DNA of 64,000 bases from Chelonoidis abingdonii (lineage: Eukaryota > Chordata > Testudines > Testudinidae), in assembly GCF_003597395.2 (NCBI RefSeq), contig NC_133770.1:539420-603419 (forward strand), in the 5' to 3' direction. Within the stretch, counting starts at the first letter, position 1. Each line of letters opens with the position of its first letter. A program made the position numbers and the translations under genes. Of the stretch, positions 11,447-22,803 are shown piece by piece. The notes beneath the pieces were generated by a model, which worked only from the letters and a program-made list of their open reading frames with translations, ran no database searches and was not told the origin of the DNA.

Positions 11447-13000
11447 AATCACAGATTATTAAGGTTGGAAGGGACCTCAGGAGATCATCTAGTCCAACCC
11501 CCTGCTCAAAGCAGGGTAATATTGCCTTCTTGCTCCTCCTTACTAGTCCTTGCTAATATGTCCAAGAGTCATGTTGCCCGCTTAGCTACAGTGATGTGCT
11601 GGGAGCTCATGTTCAGGTGATTTCTACCATGACCCTTAGGTTCTTGTCAGTGTCACCACATTCCAGGATAGAGTCTCTCATTTCATGAGCGTGACCTTTG
11701 GGCCTAGAGGTCTGACCTTGCATTTGGCTGGATTAAAACCCATGTTACTCAAACAAGCCTCCCCTTACCAAGCAATCCAGGCTGGTCCGTAGAACTCACC
11801 CAGCCCCCATCATTATTTACCACTCCTGCTGATACAGCCTAGAAGGATGTTTGCTTTTTTTTGCAACAGCGTTACACCATTGATCATATTTAGCTGGTGA
11901 GCCGCTATGACCCCCAGACCCCTTTCCGCAGGACTCCTTCCTGGGCAGTCTCTGCCCATTGTGTGTCTGCAACTAACTGTTCCTTCCTAAGGGGAGCACT
12001 TTGCATTGGTCCTCATTGAATTTCATCCTGTTTACTTCAGACAGTTTCTCCAGTTTGTCCAGATCATTTTCAATTTAATCCTAATCTTCCAAAGCACTTG
12101 CAGCCCCTCCCAGCTTGGCATCATCTACAAATTTTATAAGTGCGCTCTTATGCCATTAGCTAAATCTTTGAAGATATTGAACAGAACTGGTCCCAGAACC
12201 AGTCCCTCCAGGACCCCACTCATTATGTCCTTCCAGCTTGACTGTGAACCACTGATAACTACTCCCTGGGAACAGTTTTCCAGCCAGTTCTGCACCCACC
12301 TTATAGTAATTCCATCTAGGTTGTATTTCCCTAGTTTGTTTATGAGGAGGTCATGTGAAACAACTATAAAAGCCTACTAAAGTCATAGCTATACCAACAT
12401 CTACACTTCCTCCCTGCACAGCCTGCTTACCTGTCACAGAGAGCTTAAGGTTGGTTTGAACGGATTCTGTTTTGACAAATCCATGCTACTGTTACTTATC
12501 ACCTTTAATATCTCTAAAGTCTAGGGCGTAGACTTATGGCATGTGTGCAAGGCGGCACCAAAGCTGCTTTTTCATGGCATTCACCTGCCTGGGCCTGGCC
12601 ACTGGCGCGGGGGTGGGGGGGCTCTGCATTTTCAATTTCATTTTTAAATGAAGCTTCTTAACACTTTTTAAAAACCTTATTTACTACATACAAACAATAT
12701 TTAGTTTTATCAGACTTTATATAAGAGACTTTTAAAAACATTAAAATGTATTACTGAGCCACAAAACCCCTTAAATTATGAGTGAATAAATCAAGACTCA
12801 TGCGACCGACTTCTGAAAGGTTTATACCAGCCCTGATTCTAGGTGTCTGTAAATTTGCATTGCTATTATTTGCTCCATTGATCTCGTCCGGGTACAGAGT
12901 TAGCAGACTGTTGCAATTCCCTGGGTTTGTCCTTTCTTCTCCCTTTTTATAGGTGGGGACTATATTTGCCCTTTTCCATCGTCAGTAAATAGAAAAAGGT
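11447..13000 (-). mobile_element. CR1-clade LINE (minus), copy 2, carrying a hAT MITE
   Basis: This copy starts with the inverted 3' tail (GATTATTAAGGTTGGAAGGG). The minus strand then encodes, in broken frames, KFNEDQC-like, LIKFVDDAKLGG-like, SGSQSSWKDIMSG-like and SHDLLINKLGKYNL-like segments of the reverse transcriptase. It is collinear with 6866-8400 but differs by many single-base indels. The plus-strand frame at 12006-12380 is only its shadow. Confidence 0.8.
12519..12835. mobile_element. hAT-type MITE inside CR1, copy 2
   Basis: Same element and position as 7943-8258. The left end is damaged (CTAGGGCGTAGACTTATGG) and the right end is ACCAGCCCTG followed by ATTCTAGGT. Confidence 0.7.
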
Positions 13001-13136
13001 TCTCCCTCAGTCCAAAGGACCACGCGCCGCCATCAGGTAATATAATAATCAGATCTTACCCACAATATACGCCTGTGGCCAACTTTAGGGTCTAAATCTA
13101 AATGTATTATGTCATAAAAAGGAAAAGATTAGATGT
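12985..13136 (-). mobile_element. LTR family 1 fragment (minus)
   Basis: GAAAAAGGTTCTCCCTCAG, AATCAGATCTTACCCACAAT and CATAAAAAGGAAAAGATT correspond to the reverse of the LTR family 1 segment also found at 8403-8550. Confidence 0.8.
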
Positions 13137-13138
13137 TG

Positions 13139-13515
13139 ACGTATTGATAGATCTGGGACCATATAGACAGTTGATTGCAGACCAAGGTCCTGTTGGGACA
13201 CCACTCTATGTAAAGGGGGTCAGTATAAGGTGTCTAAGACAGTTACGGGTTACTGGTATGATTATGCTGTCCTGTGTGTCTGTATCATTTTTGTAGTTGA
13301 AGTTATGAGTATTGGCTGTATGCTGTCTATATTTCAAACTTGTGCTGTGTTACTGGGAAAGATCCCAGACAAGTTGGTGTTAGCTCAGCTTAGCCTGCTT
13401 GATGGCCCATTAAGGACCATCAGCTATACAACTGACCCATTGAGAGGAGGCAGATATGCCTCGTAACTCAGCAAAGTATGCAGGGACTTGCCCATGTGAC
13501 TCCAGACTCCATTTT
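13139..13515 (+). mobile_element. LTR family 1, 5' fragment (plus)
   Basis: Follows the solo LTR from GGGACCATATAGA through GTCTAAGACAGTTACGGGTT and GCCCATTAAGGACCATCAGC to CCAGACTCCATTTTGC. It lies directly next to an inverted fragment of the same LTR. Confidence 0.85.
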
Positions 13516-13589
13516 GCATATATAACAGTGGTCACAACGGTGATCTATACAGCTACAGATTATGTCAATAATGTCACAAGCACCTCTGC

Positions 13590-13880
13590 CATTTCCACAT
13601 TTTCTGTTATTATCTCCCCTCCGCTCACTGAGTAATGGGGCTACCCTGTCTTTGGCCTTCCTCTTGCTTCTAATGTATCTGTAGAATGTTTTCTTGTTAC
13701 CCCTTATGTCTCCAGCTAATTTGATCTCGTTTTGTGCCTTGGCCTTTCTCATTTTGTCCCTACAGATTTGTGGTGTTTGTTTATATTCATCCTTTGTCAT
13801 TTGACCGAGTTTCCACTTTTTTTAGGACTCCTGTTTGAGGTTCAGATCATTGAAGATCTCCTGGTTAAGATAGGGTGGTC
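13590..13880 (-). mobile_element. LINE fragment (minus), linker upstream of the reverse transcriptase
   Basis: The minus strand encodes [40 protein letters not shown] and [15 protein letters not shown]. This is the conserved segment between endonuclease and reverse transcriptase of CR1-type ORF2. Confidence 0.75.
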
Positions 13881-14640
13881 TTTTGCCAGACTTCCTGTCC
13901 GTCCTACACTGAGGGATAGTTTGCTCTTGTCTCTGAAAAATTGCCAACTCTCTTGGACTGTTTTCCCCCATCTAGGCTCCCTGTGGAATTGGCATCCCAG
14001 GGGCTTTCCCCACATACCCCTCTGTGGTTCCTCTTTTCTCTCCACATCTCCAGCTCCAGTTCATGCTTTCCCTGCATCTCCTGGTGCTGCTGCCGCTCTT
14101 CCTCATGCATTCACTGCTTCTCACAGTCAGTTCGCTCCCTTCACTGGCCCTCCTGCCTCTGTTGGTCTAGCTGAAGATCCCCCCACTTAAATCCAGTGAT
14201 GGGGGAGGTCATGAAGAGCCCTGCAGGACAGGGAGGCTTGAGGACACCCTGCTGTGGCTCTGTCACCCTCAGACCCTTGTGGAGGCCCACTTGGGTCTGG
14301 CACACTGCAGGGTTCCTCCTACAGCCAGTGCCAAAGCTGGGCTGTGGGACTGAGCCACCTCCTTAGCCTTGTTAGACCCTCGCCTGCGGCTGGCTGAGCT
14401 TTATCAGTGCTGCACCCCAGAGCAGGAGGCCACGCGCTGCCCCGTGGGAACCACCCAGAGGTTTATCTGGGGAGGGCCCAGGGCAGCCTTTGCATGGAGG
14501 TAACTGGAATCAGTTTGCAGGAGGTAAAACTGGCGGAGGCAGCTCGGGCCTCGGGCTGGTCACACCCATGGGCTTGCACTAACATAGCAGAATCTGTGTG
14601 ATGCGGGTGTGCCAGCACAATCGTGCTGTGGCTACATCAG
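13881..14640. other. Unassigned sequence between LINE fragments
   Basis: No gene or named repeat was recognised. Tandem-like CT-rich wording occurs at 14035-14110. Confidence 0.4.
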
Positions 14641-14659
14641 GACATGCTCCCAGCCAAAG

Positions 14660-15240
14660 CCGTGGACTCACTGAATGGTAGTGAGTTCTAATGGACAATT
14701 GGGAAAAGGCTAATGTAGTGCCCATCTTTAAAAAAGGGAAGAAGGAGGATCTGGGGAACTACAGGCCAGTCAGTCTAACCTCAGTCCCCAGAAGAATCAG
14801 GGAGCAGGTCTGCAAAGAAACCATTTTGATGCAGTTGGAGGAAAGGAATGTGATCAGGAACAGTCAACATGGATTCACCATGGGCAAGTCATGCCTGATC
14901 AACCTGATTGCCTTCTATGATGAGATAACTGGCTCTGTGGATGAGGGGAAAGCAGTGGACGTGTTATTCCTTGACTTTAGCAAAGCTTTTGATACAGTGT
15001 CCCACACTATTCTTGCCAGCAAGTTAAAGAAGTATGGGCTGGATGAACGGACTATAAGGTGGATAAAAAGCTGGCTAGATCATCGGGCTCAACGAGTAGT
15101 GATCAATGGCTCCATGTCTAGGTGGCAGCCAATATCAAGTGGAGTGCCCTAAGGGTCAGTCCTGGGACCAGTTTTGTTCAACATCTGGATGATGGTATGG
15201 ATTGCACCTTCACCAAGTTCACGGATTACACTATGCTGGG
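14660..15240 (+). mobile_element. CR1 LINE reverse transcriptase fragment (plus)
   Basis: The open frame 14691-15152 reads ANVVPIFKKGKKEDLGNYRP, NSQHGFTMGKSCLINLIAF, DVLFLDFSKAFDTVSHTILA and RWIKSWLDHRAQRVVINGS, the fingers and palm motifs of CR1 reverse transcriptase. The first catalytic Asp (DFSKAFD) is present. It ends in a stop where the family has Gln (GVP-stop-GSVLGPVLFN), and a deletion removes the FADD region. It is inactive. Confidence 0.92.
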
Positions 15241-15274
15241 GGGAGAGGTAGATACACAGGAGGGTAGGGATAGA

Positions 15275-15900
15275 ATCACAGAATGTTAGAAGAGACCTCA
15301 GGAGGTATCTAGTCCAACCCCCTGATCAAAGCAGGACCAACACCAGCTAAATCATCCCAGCCAGGCCTTTGTCAAGCCTGACCTTAAAAACCTCTAAGGA
15401 TGGAGATTCCACCACCTCCCTAGGAACCATCCCCCTCCTAGTGAAATAAGTATTTCCTTAATACCAACTAGACTCCTGCACGCAACTTGAACGAATGCTC
15501 CTTTTTCTGTCATGCTGTTACCACTGAAAACAGTCCTAGATCCATCCTTTTGGAACCCCTTTTTCATGTAGTTGAAAGCAGCTATCAAATTCCCCTACTC
15601 TTCGTTCTTCTGCCAGACTAAAATAAGCCAGTTCCTCAGCCTATCCTCAATAAGTACCTTGCCCCCAGCCCGAATCATTTTTGTTGCTCTCTTCTGGATC
15701 TAGCTCCAATTTGTCCACTCCTTCTGTAGTTGGGGCCAAAACCGGACGCAGTGCTCCAGATGTGGCCCATGGATGCTGAATAGAGGGGAAAATCACTTCC
15801 CTCGATCTGCTGACAATGCTCCTACTAATGCGCCCCAATAGCCCATCAGCCCTTCTTGGCAACAAGGCCACACTGCTGATTATCCCAGCTTCTCGTCCAC
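15275..15900 (-). mobile_element. CR1 LINE 3' end (minus)
   Basis: Begins with the inverted tail (GAATCACAGAATGTTAGAAG, AGACCTCAGGAGG). Further right the minus strand encodes ADGLLGRISRSIVSRSREVI. It sits next to the plus-strand CR1 fragment, so the two are tail to tail. Confidence 0.85.
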
Positions 15901-16064
15901 TGTTAACCAGGTCCTTTTCTGCCAGAATGGCAGCTTAGCGCAGTCAGTTCCGCCTGTAGCCAGTGGCAGGGATTCTCATCTAAAATGTGCCAGGACCTGT
16001 GACTTGTCCTTGTTGAACCACTCACCAGGTTTCTTTTTGCAATCTCTAATTGTTCTTGTAAAAG

Positions 16065-16147
16065 CAGCAGAGAATCCTGTGGCACCATTAAGACTAAAGA
16101 CGTTCTAGGGAGTGAGCTATTCGTGGGTGAATACCCACTTCGTCAGA
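16065..16147. repeat. Left inverted terminal block of the Penelope element
   Basis: CAGCAGAGAATCCTGTGGCA ... GTGGGTGAATACCCACTTCG and TCAGA. It is the reverse complement of 18454-18537 with a few differences. Confidence 0.9.
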
Positions 16148-17034
16148 ATAGCCAGGTATGAAATTCAAGGGCAGTCTGTCCATCTGGGACCTCTCTTTCT
16201 CCACGCCACCCCCCACAACATGATACAGTTCTGTGGCGATCTGGAAGCCAGCTTTCGCCGTCTGCGACTCAAAGAATACTTCCAGGAACAACACTGAACA
16301 GATGGCAACGAGACACAGGTTACCCCCCCAACCAACAGCACAAGAAGAAGAACTCCACATGGACCCTCCTGAGGGCGAAATGACAGTCTGGACTATAATG
16401 AAATGCTTCCCGCGACGTGCAACACAGCAAAAAACGGTGAAACAGACACCGGCGTTGCCTCATAAACCTAAGTCGTGGGCAGGAACGCATGCCAGTCCAC
16501 AGCTCTCAGAACACCTGACATTATCAGCAAAGGGCGATAAAGGAGGTGCCTGTTGTCAGCAATGAAGCGAGGCTGACTACCAGAAGGAGGCCGCCAGACA
16601 ACTCTCAAATAACCAATTCTACAGCCATCCCTCAGAGTCCCAAATGAGGAGATACACTAGAGAAACTGGGAACATCACTACAGACACTCTCTAACACTAA
16701 CACCAGAACAATCAGCATACCCTAGGAGCACCCGACAGGGTAGTTGCTATCACTAACCGCCAGATCCACAATGGAAATCCTGGACGCCCCATCAACTCGG
16801 GCAATTGGCCCTCTCACTGAAGGACTGTCTGGATATGGACTCTCACTCAGACCGGTGCCACCAGCACTTCCCAGCTATATCTCTGGTGACACCAACTGAA
16901 TTCTGAGGAACTACAGACGCATTTGGTCACCGTATCCAGACAAAACACCATCCTACCACAGGATGTAGAGGCCTCTACCACAAACATCCCAACAGCACAT
17001 GATGGAATACAAGCTGTTAGGACAAGTACCCTGA

Positions 17035-17283
17035 ATGAATGCCACAGCACAACTGGCTGCTGAAGCTCTGTGCTTTAAAGCATACTCAAACACAACAACT
17101 ATTTTTCAAGTTAGAGAAAATAATATACCGTCCAAAGACAGTGGCAGCTATGGACAATACGCCAATATTTTTATGGCTGACCTGGAACAACGCTTCCTCA
17201 GCTCTCGTCTACTCACGCCCCTTCTCTACCTACGCTACATTGATGACATCTTCATCATCTGGACCCATGGAAGGAGACTCTAG
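17035..17283 (+). pseudogene. Penelope reverse transcriptase palm fragment
   Basis: The 82-codon frame contains YGQYANIFMADLEQRFLSS and LLYLRYIDDIFIIWTHG, including the two adjacent catalytic aspartates of the YxDD box. The true protein should continue into the frame at 17377, but a TAG at 17281-17283 ends this one. Upstream coding is broken into several frames back to about 16650. Confidence 0.85.
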
Positions 17284-17376
17284 AAAAAATTCCACCACGA
17301 TTTCAACAACTTCCACCCCACCATCAACCTCAGCCTGGACCAATCTACACAGGAGATCCACTTTCTAGACACCACG

Positions 17377-18378
17377 GTGCAAATAAGTGATGGTCACATT
17401 AACACCACTCTATATCAAAAACCTACCGACCGCTACGCCTACCTTCATGCCTCCAGCTTCCATCCCGGGCACATCACACGATCCATTGTCTACAGCCAAG
17501 CACTGAGGTACAACCGCATCTGCTCTAACCCCTCAGACAGAGACCAACACCTACAAAATCTCCACCAAGCATTCTCAAAACTACTACAATACCCGCACGA
17601 GGAAATTAGGAAACAGATCAACAGAGCCAGACGTGTACCCAGAAGCCTCCTACTGCAAGACAAACCCAAGAAAGAAACCAACAGGACTCCACTGGCCATC
17701 ACTTACAGCCCCCAGCTAAAACCCCTCCAACGCATCATCAGGGATCTACAACCCATCCTGGACAATGATCCCACACTTTCACGGGTCTTGGGTGGCAGGC
17801 CAATCCTTGCCCACAGACAACCTGCCAACCTGAAACGTATTCTCACCAGCAACTGCACACCGTACCATAGTAACTCTAGCTCAGGAACCAATCCATGCAA
17901 CAAACCTCGATGCCAACTCTGCCCACATATCTACACCAGCGACACCATCATAGGACCTAACCAGATCAGCCATACCATCACTGGTTCATTCACCTGCACG
18001 TCCACCAATGTAATATACGCCATCATATGCCAGCAATGCCCCTCTGCTATGTACATCGGCCAAACTGGACAGTCACTACGGAAAAGGATAAATGGACACA
18101 AATCAGATATCAGGAATGGCAATATACAAAAACCTGTAGGAGAGCACTTCAACCTCCCTGGCCACACTATAGCAGACCTTAAGGTGGCTATCCTGCAGCA
18201 AAAAAACTTCAGGACCAGACTTCAAAGAGAAACTGCTGAGCTTCAGTTCATTTGCAAATTTGACACTATCAGCTCTGGACTCAACAAAGACTGTGAATGG
18301 CTTGCCAATTACAGAACCAGTTTCTCCTCCCTTGGTTTTCACACCTCTACTGCTAGAACAGGGCCTCACCCTCCCTGA
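17377..18378 (+). pseudogene. Penelope C-terminal part: RT thumb and GIY-YIG endonuclease
   Basis: The 333-codon frame starts within the reverse transcriptase. HINTTLYQKPTDRYAYLHAS is the conserved post-palm region. Then come a basic linker, a Cys cluster NPCNKPRCQLCPHI (about residues 171-184) typical of Penelope linkers, and the endonuclease VIYAIICQQCPSAMYIGQTG with QSLRKRINGHKSDI. Catalytic-type residues Tyr, Tyr, Arg, His and a later Glu (GEHF) are present. The first residue is not a real start. It ends about 75 bases before the right inverted terminus. Confidence 0.92.
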
Positions 18379-18453
18379 CTGAACTAACCTCGTTATCTCT
18401 AGCTTGCTTGCTAGCATATATATACCTGCCCCTGGAAATTTCCACTACCTGCG

Positions 18454-18537
18454 TCTGACGAAGTGGGTATTCACCCACGAAAGCTCACGCTCCAAAACGT
18501 CTGTTAGTCTATAAGGTGCCACAGGATTCTCTGCTGT
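18454..18537. repeat. Right inverted terminal block of the Penelope element
   Basis: TCTGACGAAGTGGGTATTCA ... GGTGCCACAGGATTCTCTGC and TG, pairing with 16065-16147. Related fragments lie at 11027 and 55773. Confidence 0.9.
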
Positions 18538-18584
18538 CTTGCAAACTTGCTGATTGTCTCTGCAGTCCAACATCATCCTCCAGA

Positions 18585-19490
18585 TAAGTATTGGTTCTAT
18601 CCTGACTGTAATTCAAAACTTGTGCTCTCTCTGGGGACCGTGACACCACAGACATTCCATCAGCTAAGCCTAGCCTGCTTGATGGCCATTAGGACCATCA
18701 GTTTACAACTGACCCATTGAGAGAAGGCAGATACACCTTCTGACTCATCAAGCCAGGAACATGGCCTCCTGGAACAGTAATCCCTTCAGTTTTTCCAGGC
18801 CATATGCTGGTCAGCTTGTAATTTGGGAACAAAGGAAACACAGGTTCACATGGACAGACTATAAAAAGCTGCTGCATCCCCCTCCAGGTCTATCATCCTG
18901 CTTCCTACCCTGGAGGGCTTTTGGTACAAACTGAAGCTCTGAACAAAGGACTGAATGACCATCCCAGTGGGGGATGTTCCAGAGACTTGATTTTGAAACC
19001 TGCTAGTTTATCTAACCCCCCTGCTACAAGCCTGAACCAAGAACTTGCCATTACTGTATGTAATGACGTGATTCCATTTAACCAATTCTAGCTCTTCCCT
19101 TCTCTAGCTTTTTCCCTTTATGAATAACTTTAGATTTAGATTTCTAAAGGATTGGCACCAGCGTGATTTTGTGGGTAAGACCTGATGCCACGTATGTTGA
19201 CTGGGTCTTGGGCTTGGTCCTTTGCGGATCGAGAGAACACTTTTTCTTTCCTGGGTGTTGCCATTTCATAACCGTTCATCCCCAGCGATGTGTGGGACTG
19301 GTGGTGATACTGGGAGACTGGAGTGTCTAGGGGAATTGCTTGTGTGATATGTGGTTAGCCAGTGGGGTGAGAGCCGAAGTCCCCTCTGGCATGTTTGGTG
19401 TGTGGGGCTGTGACTAGCCCTGCTCTAAGCAAGTTGTCCTGACCTGGTTCACTCTCAGTTGTTGTCCCACAAGGAGGCAGCATCATTCGA
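18585..19490 (+). mobile_element. LTR family 1, 5'-truncated (plus)
   Basis: Collinear with the solo LTR from about its position 190: GCCTAGCCTGCTTGATGGCC, GTATGTAATGACGTGATTCC, TTTATGAATAACTTTAGATT (decayed polyadenylation signal) and GGTCCTTTGCGGATCGAGAG. It begins just after the Penelope element. Confidence 0.85.
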
Positions 19491-20135
19491 TACAGTGCTG
19501 TAGTTGTGCTGGGAGCCTCAGAACCAGCTCAATTAAGCTTTGTTTGCATCAGAACCCCATACTATCCAAAAGTGCTTGAATTTTGGGACTGCAGAGTTTT
19601 ACCATGGGTTAAAGATCAGTGACCATGAGCCAAAAAGCCATCAGCAGAAGCAATGAAACAGCAAACCTTCTTGAGAAGATAGCCTGTTGCTACCATTTGA
19701 ACATAAATTACAAAAATTGGCAGAAATTTGAATGAGCAGAGAAGCAAGCCTTTACGTCCAGCTGGAAAAAGAAGCTTACAGGGACCATATGGAACTTCTG
19801 AATGCCTGTTGAACTAGAAGGGTTTGCCAGATGCAACAAGAAACTCTCTAGACTCTTCAGCTCCACAACTTAAAAAAGCAAGGAAGAACAGCAGAAACTG
19901 TATCCTTGAACGTCCAGTTTCAGAGCAATCCTGGATACATCATGTTGGGCAAACTGCTTGTCCTTTCTTCCTTCTGGTCCCGAAGGAGCATCAAGTGCTC
20001 CCCCCTCTGCTCTTTCACCCCACCAATAACTAGCCAGTCAGGATTTCCTTTGACACAGGAGCCAGACTTCCTCTCTCCTGCAGCAGACTTGTTCAGGGCA
20101 AGAAGCCGGTCACATGCTTCCACCTGCCTGGTCTC
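19491..20135. other. Unassigned sequence between two LTR copies
   Basis: No gene or named repeat was recognised. The two flanking LTR family 1 copies are in opposite orientation, so this is not the interior of one element. Confidence 0.4.
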
Positions 20136-20139
20136 TCCT

Positions 20140-21125
20140 TGGGGTTTTTCCACCTCTAAGGCAAACCAAACCAGTCAGACAAAAATGACTTCGGTTTCAC
20201 CCCACTGGCTAACCACAAGTCACACAAGCAATTTCCTTAGACACTCCAGTCTCCCAGTATCACCACCAGTGCCACACGTCCTGGGGATGAATGGTTATGA
20301 AAACCACACCCCAGTAAAAGAAAAGGTTCTCTCGATCCCAAAGGACCAAGCCCCAGACCCAGGTCAATATACACATCAGATCTTACCCACAAATCACGCT
20401 GTTGCCAATCCTTTAGAATCTAAAATCTAAAGGTTTATTCATAAAAGGAAAAAGATAGAGATGAGAGCTAGAATTGGTTAAATGGAATCAATTACATACA
20501 GTAATGGCAAAGTTCTTAGTTCAGGCTTGTAGCAGTGATGGAGTAAACTGCAGGTTCAAATCAAGTCTCTGGAGTACATCCCCCGCTGGGATGGGTCATC
20601 AGTCCCTTTGTGCAGAGCTTCAGTTGTAGCAAGTCCCTCCAGAGGTAAGAAGCAGGATTGAAGACAAGATGGAGATGAGGCATCAGCCTTATATAGGCTT
20701 TTCCAGGTGTAAGAACACTCTTTGTTCTTACTGTGGAAAGTTACAGCAAAATGGAGTCTGGAGTCACATGGGCCAGTTTTCTGCATACTTTGCTGAGTTA
20801 CAAGGCGTATCTGCCTCCTCTCTCAATGGGTCAATTGTGTAGCTGATGGTCCTTAATGGGCCATCAAGCAGGCTAAGGCAGAGCTAACACCAACTTGTCT
20901 GGGGTGTTTCCCAGAACACAGCACAAGTTTGAAATACAGACAGTATACAGCCAATACTTCATAACTTCAACTACAAAATGATACAGACATACAGACAGCA
21001 TAATCATAACCAGTAACCCATAACCTGGTCTTAGACACCTTATATGACCCCCTTTACATAGGATTTGGTGCCACTACAGGACCTTGGTTGCAAACCATGT
21101 TCTATATGGTCCAGTTTATATCAAC
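20140..21125 (-). mobile_element. LTR family 1, nearly complete (minus)
   Basis: Runs from GGGGTTTTTCCACCTCTAAG at the left to ATATGGTCCAGTTTATATCA at the right, the reverse of the solo LTR at 44273-45351. It includes TTTATTCATAAAAGG (reverse of the polyadenylation region) and CTTATATAGG (TATA region). The last bases are lost at the junction with family 3 sequence. Confidence 0.88.
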
Positions 21126-21127
21126 CC

Positions 21128-22038
21128 TGCGCCCGCTCCTAGAGAGCCACCGAAGCTACCCTGGGCCGACTTTCGGATGCGTTGCCGGACCTACCACCCA
21201 GCCCTCAGCTGGGACGAACCCATGCACCTGGACCCTGCAGAGGATGACCCCAGGATCCAGATAAGCCCTGAGGGGAGTTATGAAGTAGCCCGGGGGCAGC
21301 CGACCCTAGTCTGGCTTTCAGCACAGCCAGAGCCAAATGTCCCAGTGTGTTGTGGCCAGGGATCCCCACTGACACTGCAGCAGGCATGCCTGCGACTGTT
21401 TAGGGCCCCGGGCTGGGACCCAGAGGAGTGGGCGGGCCATGTGTCCCCCCTGCCACCCCACTCACGGGTGGCATCTCCCCCTCGCCCCGACGCTCAGGCC
21501 AGGAGCTCTGGGCTTTAATATACTGAACTGTTTGCCTCAGCCCCTGCCTGAAGGTTGCTGAGCCTGAACTGTTGTTCCCTGTCCCACCTGACCAAGGGCC
21601 TGGGCTTAATACTGAACTGTTTTGCTCAGCCCCTGCCTGAGGGCTGAGCCTGGAACTGTCATTTGCTGTGGCGTGTAGTGAGGCAGCCTGCTTCCTTGCC
21701 ACCCCAGAGAGGGCTTCGTGAACCCCAACAGCGGATGTCTACACATCCCCATTTCTGGGCCCCAGTGAGCCAGACAACCCTGTCTGCCCTCACCAAATTC
21801 CCGTCCCCATCTCAGCTCCAAACTGAACCGCTTCCGCCCCTCCGTCTCTGCTGAGTTCCTTTCCCGGGCCAAGGAGGCCACCTGATCTCTTTGTATTCTC
21901 CCCACCCTTTGGCATCCCCTTTCAGGTGGGGAAGGGCCTAGGCCATTTTTGTTGCCAGGAGGACAGACTGTCGGCCAGAAACTGAGGCATCCACTCAGTA
22001 TTCAGAGGAAACATTAAGAACAGTCCCACTTCGTCACA
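21128..22038 (-). mobile_element. LTR family 3 (gypsy-like), partial copy (minus)
   Basis: It ends at the right with CAGTCCCACTTCGTCACA (TGTGACGAAGTGGGACTG on the minus strand), a chelonian LTR start. It shares CCTGGACCCTGCAGAGGATG and GGGCTTAATACTGAACTG with 25800-26686 but lacks about 370 bp at its left end. Confidence 0.7.
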
Positions 22039-22080
22039 ATGGCTATTAGCATTACTCTGAGCAGTTTTCTGTTGTTTAAC

Positions 22081-22803
22081 CCAATTATGCTATGACCATG
22101 AGAGGAGGACAAGGACCTAGGGGTTACAGTGGACAAGAAGCTGGAATGAGTTGACAGTTTGCCCTTGTTGCCAAGAAGACTAACGGCAATTTGGGCTCTA
22201 TAAGTAGGGACCATTGCAGCAGATCGAGGAACGTGATCATTTCCCTCTATTCAGCATTGAATGAGGCCTCATATGGAGAAATGTGTTCCAGTTTTGGCCC
22301 ATCACTACAAGAGGATGTGGAAAAATTGAAAGAGTCCAGTGGAGGACAACAAAAATGATATTAGGGGCTGGAGCATCATGACTTATGAGGACGAGGGCTG
22401 AGGAAACTGGGATTGTTTAGCCTGCAGAAGAGAAGAATGAGGGGGGATTTCATATAGCTGCTTTCAGAGTACTGGACCTGGCGGGGGGGTCCAGGGATGG
22501 ATCTATAGACTGTTCTCAGTTCGGTGGCAGATGACAGAACAAGGAGCAATGGTCATCAGTTGCAGTGGGGGAGGTTTAGGTGGATATTTAGGAAAAACTA
22601 TTTCACTAGGAGAGGGGTGGTGGTGAAGCACTGGAATGGGTTTAGCTAGGGGGTGGTGGAATCTCTTACCAAGATGGTTTTTTCAGGCCCGGCTCGACAA
22701 AGCCCTGTCTGGGATGATTTAGTTGGGATTGGTCCTGCTTTGAGCAGGGGGTTGGACTAGATACCTCCTGAGTCCCTTCCAACCCTGACATTCTATGATT
22801 CAT
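22081..22803 (+). mobile_element. CR1 LINE 3' end (plus)
   Basis: GACAAGGACCTAGGGGTTAC, GTGATCATTTCCCTCTATTC and the tail CCCTTCCAACCCTGACATTC followed by TATGATTC. Parallel fragments are at 26722-27063 (plus) and 28437-28800 (minus). Confidence 0.88.

Larger units (their letters stand above)
16065..18537 (+). mobile_element. Penelope-like retroelement with inverted ends (2.47 kb)
   Basis: Penelope-like elements combine a telomerase-related reverse transcriptase with a GIY-YIG endonuclease. Here the plus strand carries a decayed N-terminal and palm region (ILPQDVEASTTNIPTAHDGI, then YANIFMADLEQRFLSSRLL and the catalytic RYIDDIFIIW at about 17230-17262). A stop at 17281 follows, and then a 333-codon C-terminal frame with GIY-YIG. 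The ends 16065-16147 and 18454-18537 are inverted repeats of about 83 bp. The element lacks an intact N-terminus and is not functional as it stands. Confidence 0.92.

Noticed and set aside
12006..12380. 124-codon plus-strand frame
   Set aside because: It is the shadow of the minus-strand CR1 reverse transcriptase.
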